A DNA stretch of 6,712 nt from an uncultured Ruminococcus sp. (GTDB lineage: Bacteria; Bacillota; Clostridia; Oscillospirales; Ruminococcaceae). Position numbers and translations under genes: made by a program. Where the stretch lies: assembly GCA_900554975.1 (NCBI GenBank), contig USJI01000060.1, forward strand, positions 1-6,712. Direction: 5' to 3'. The notes under the pieces were generated by a model. The model ran no database searches, was not told where the DNA came from, and was given only the letters and a program-made list of their open reading frames with translations. This document shows, piece by piece, positions 5,393 to 6,712 of this stretch (its first letter is position 1; each line of letters begins with the position of its first letter).

Positions 5393-6640
5393 TTATTTTT
5401 CTTCTTTGCTTTCTTCCTCTTTATCGGAAATCTCAAGCTTTATCTTCAGTATTTTCTGTTCCTCAACCGACATGACTGTCATCTTGAAAACACCGCTGCA
5501 AACCGTTTCTCCTTCTTCCGCAACGTGTCCCAGAAGTTCCATTACCCAGCCGCCGATTGAATTTCCCGAACTTTCAATAGTATCTTCCGGAAGCCCCAGA
5601 TTCTCCAGCATATCGCTTATGTTCAGTTCGCCGGAAACCTCATAGACATTCTCACCGACCCTGACAAAGTTTGAAACCACCTCGTCATTTTCGTCATATA
5701 TCTCACCGACAAGTTCTTCTATGATATCCTCCATAGTGATAATGCCCTTTGTTCCGCCATACTGGTCAAGTATAACAGCCATATGCATTTTGTTTTTCTG
5801 CATTTCCTTCAGGGCTTCGCTGATAAGTTTCAGGTCAGAAATATGAATAACGTCCTGTATAATATCGCTTATATCGTCCCTGCCCTCATTTGCAAGTTTG
5901 AAAAAGTTCTTGTTGTTTATCACACCGATTATATTATCAATATTTTTCTCATAAACCGGAAGGCGTGAATACATTTCTGTAAGAAACAGATTTTTTATTT
6001 CTTCAAAAGGAGTATTTTTCTCAATTGCAACAACATTCACTCTCGGTATCAGTATTTCGTCAACCGTTATCTCATCAAATTCCAGTGCCGAACGGACAAG
6101 GTCACTTTCCTGCTCCTCAAGAACACCCTGCTCCTGAATTTCGTCTATTATGTATTTAAGTTCGTCCTCGGTAACGCTCGGCTGTTCAACCTTCGGTTTG
6201 AATGCATTCTGCAAAACCTGAAAAATCACTGTAACCGGTTTCAGTATAAAAATAACAAGTGAGATGGGTTCTGCAAACCACAATGCACACTGTTCCGCAT
6301 GGCTTTTTGCAAAGGATTTAGGTGTTATTTCTCCGAAAACAAGAACCATTACTGTCATAACAACTGTTGCAACGCCGACACCGCCAGAACCAAGCATTTC
6401 AGTAAACAGGACGGTACTTATTGAAGTTGAAAGAATGTTTACGATATTGTTTCCGACAAGAATTGCCGTCAGGGCTTTTTCAAATGACTCTGCAATTTTC
6501 AGAGCCTTTTCCGCTTTTTTATTTCCCTTTGCGGCATAATTTTTCAGTCGTATTTTATTTACGGTTGAAAATGCTGTTTCGCATGCCGAAAAGAAAGCTG
6601 ACAAAGCAAGTAAAATCAAGATTATAATTATTCTGTACAT
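5393..6640 (-). CDS. CNNM/DUF21-CBS-CorC_HlyC family transporter (hemolysin-like)
   Basis: This 415-residue protein has the standard three-part build. The CNNM/DUF21 membrane domain (about 1-150) carries F-F-S-A-C-E-T-A-F-S (16-25), N-N-I-V-N-I (64-69) and F-G-E-I-T-P-K-S (102-109). Next is a CBS pair (about 195-315) with I-P-R-V (198-201), S-R-L-P-V-Y-E and D-Q-Y-G-G-T-K-G (292-299). A CorC_HlyC domain (about 328-405) ends in an acidic Lys/Glu tail. Relatives are linked to Mg2+ (or Co2+) efflux, with nucleotide sensing by the CBS pair. The older name hemolysin C rests on weak data. The frame is open to 6709, but the ATG at 6640 is chosen: AGGAGG (6645-6650) precedes it, the hydrophobic N-terminus begins there, and the extra residues would lie over the promoter. 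It is a single gene with its own promoter and terminator, and intact. Confidence 0.94.
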   Translation of the reverse strand: MYRIIIILILLALSAFFSACETAFSTVNKIRLKNYAAKGNKKAEKALKIAESFEKALTAILVGNNIVNILSTSISTVLFTEMLGSGGVGVATVVMTVMVLVFGEITPKSFAKSHAEQCALWFAEPISLVIFILKPVTVIFQVLQNAFKPKVEQPSVTEDELKYIIDEIQEQGVLEEQESDLVRSALEFDEITVDEILIPRVNVVAIEKNTPFEEIKNLFLTEMYSRLPVYEKNIDNIIGVINNKNFFKLANEGRDDISDIIQDVIHISDLKLISEALKEMQKNKMHMAVILDQYGGTKGIITMEDIIEELVGEIYDENDEVVSNFVRVGENVYEVSGELNISDMLENLGLPEDTIESSGNSIGGWVMELLGHVAEEGETVCSGVFKMTVMSVEEQKILKIKLEISDKEEESKEEK

Positions 6641-6644
6641 ATAT

Positions 6645-6650
6645 CCTCCT
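6645..6650 (-). promoter_or_regulatory. Ribosome binding site of the CNNM gene, closely spaced
   Basis: AGGAGG on the minus strand is only 4 bases from the ATG at 6640, tighter than the 8-9 bases of the other genes here. No later ATG fits the family start, so this ATG is kept. A leader hairpin ends 3 bases upstream of the site. Confidence 0.75.
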
Positions 6651-6653
6651 GTC

Positions 6654-6672
6654 TGTGCAGTACAGCTGCACA
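6654..6672 (-). repeat. Inverted repeat in the leader of the CNNM gene
   Basis: TGTGCAG (6654-6660) and CTGCACA (6666-6672) form a perfect 7-base-pair hairpin with a 5-base loop, three bases ahead of the ribosome binding site. It has no T-run, so it is not a terminator. It could be an operator near the transcript start, or an RNA element that affects translation or stability. Confidence 0.6.
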
Positions 6673-6682
6673 CAACATTAAT

Positions 6683-6709
6683 ATTATCACATAAAGGAAA
6701 AATAATCAA
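6683..6709 (-). promoter_or_regulatory. Probable promoter of the CNNM gene
   Basis: On the minus strand GATAAT (6688-6683, five of six bases) is preceded by an extended -10 TGT. A weak -35, TTGATT (6709-6704), lies 15 bases further upstream. The short spacer makes the -35 doubtful, but an extended -10 can work without it. A second reading, TAATAT with 17-base spacing to the same -35, is also possible. Transcription would start near 6676, at the edge of the leader hairpin. Confidence 0.5.
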
Positions 6710-6712
6710 TAT

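Noticed and set aside
5212..5436. N-terminal extension of the anchored protein up to an ATG at 5436
   Set aside because: The extension would cross the operon's promoter, the upstream terminator and the end of the CNNM gene. Its residues look like untranslated sequence (Lys-rich, then random), and the ATG at 5211 has the ribosome binding site.
6641..6709. CNNM start at 6709, adding 23 residues
   Set aside because: The added residues cover the likely promoter and ribosome binding site and are not typical of the family, whose proteins begin with the hydrophobic helix.

Overview
The window looks like ordinary chromosome from a low-GC, anaerobic, gut- or rumen-type member of the Clostridia. A Ruminococcus-like Oscillospiraceae is my best guess. 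The reasons are AT-rich intergenic DNA, strong AAGGAGG-type ribosome binding sites, consensus sigma-A promoters, a GH1 beta-glucosidase, and the DUF4234, DUF2752 and VTT-domain proteins typical of that group. The assignment is by impression of protein style; no search was run. There is no tRNA, rRNA, CRISPR array, insertion sequence or phage gene.

Layout. Bases 1-574 (+) are the 3' end of a GH1 beta-glucosidase gene, closed by a hairpin terminator at 601-640. A clear sigma-A promoter (748-776) then drives a two-gene unit: a DUF4234 membrane protein (807-1163) whose end overlaps by 8 bases a DUF2752 membrane protein with a CPGCG motif (1156-1548). A terminator at 1547-1590 separates this from the converging genes on the other strand.

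The rest lies on the minus strand. Its centre is a four-gene operon read from about 5280 down to 1633: a single-pass membrane-anchored extracytoplasmic protein of unknown family (5211-4558), an ABC ATPase (4561-3620), an ABC-2 type permease with a large outside domain (3615-2239), and a VTT/TVP38-TMEM64 membrane protein (2202-1633). The first two genes overlap as ATGA, the next pair is 4 bases apart and the last 36 bases apart. The promoter matches sigma-A consensus at both hexamers with a 17-base spacer, and repeated TGTACTAT-like half sites lie in and around it. The ATPase has Glu where most ABC ATPases have the Q-loop Gln, as in lantibiotic-immunity and BcrA-type exporters. Together this suggests a regulated exporter or protector against an envelope-acting compound. 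That function is inference, and this operon is the best candidate for something undescribed here.

Upstream, and separated by a terminator (5345-5380), lies a complete CNNM/CBS/CorC-HlyC family transporter gene (6640-5393) with its own promoter and a hairpin in its leader just ahead of the ribosome binding site.
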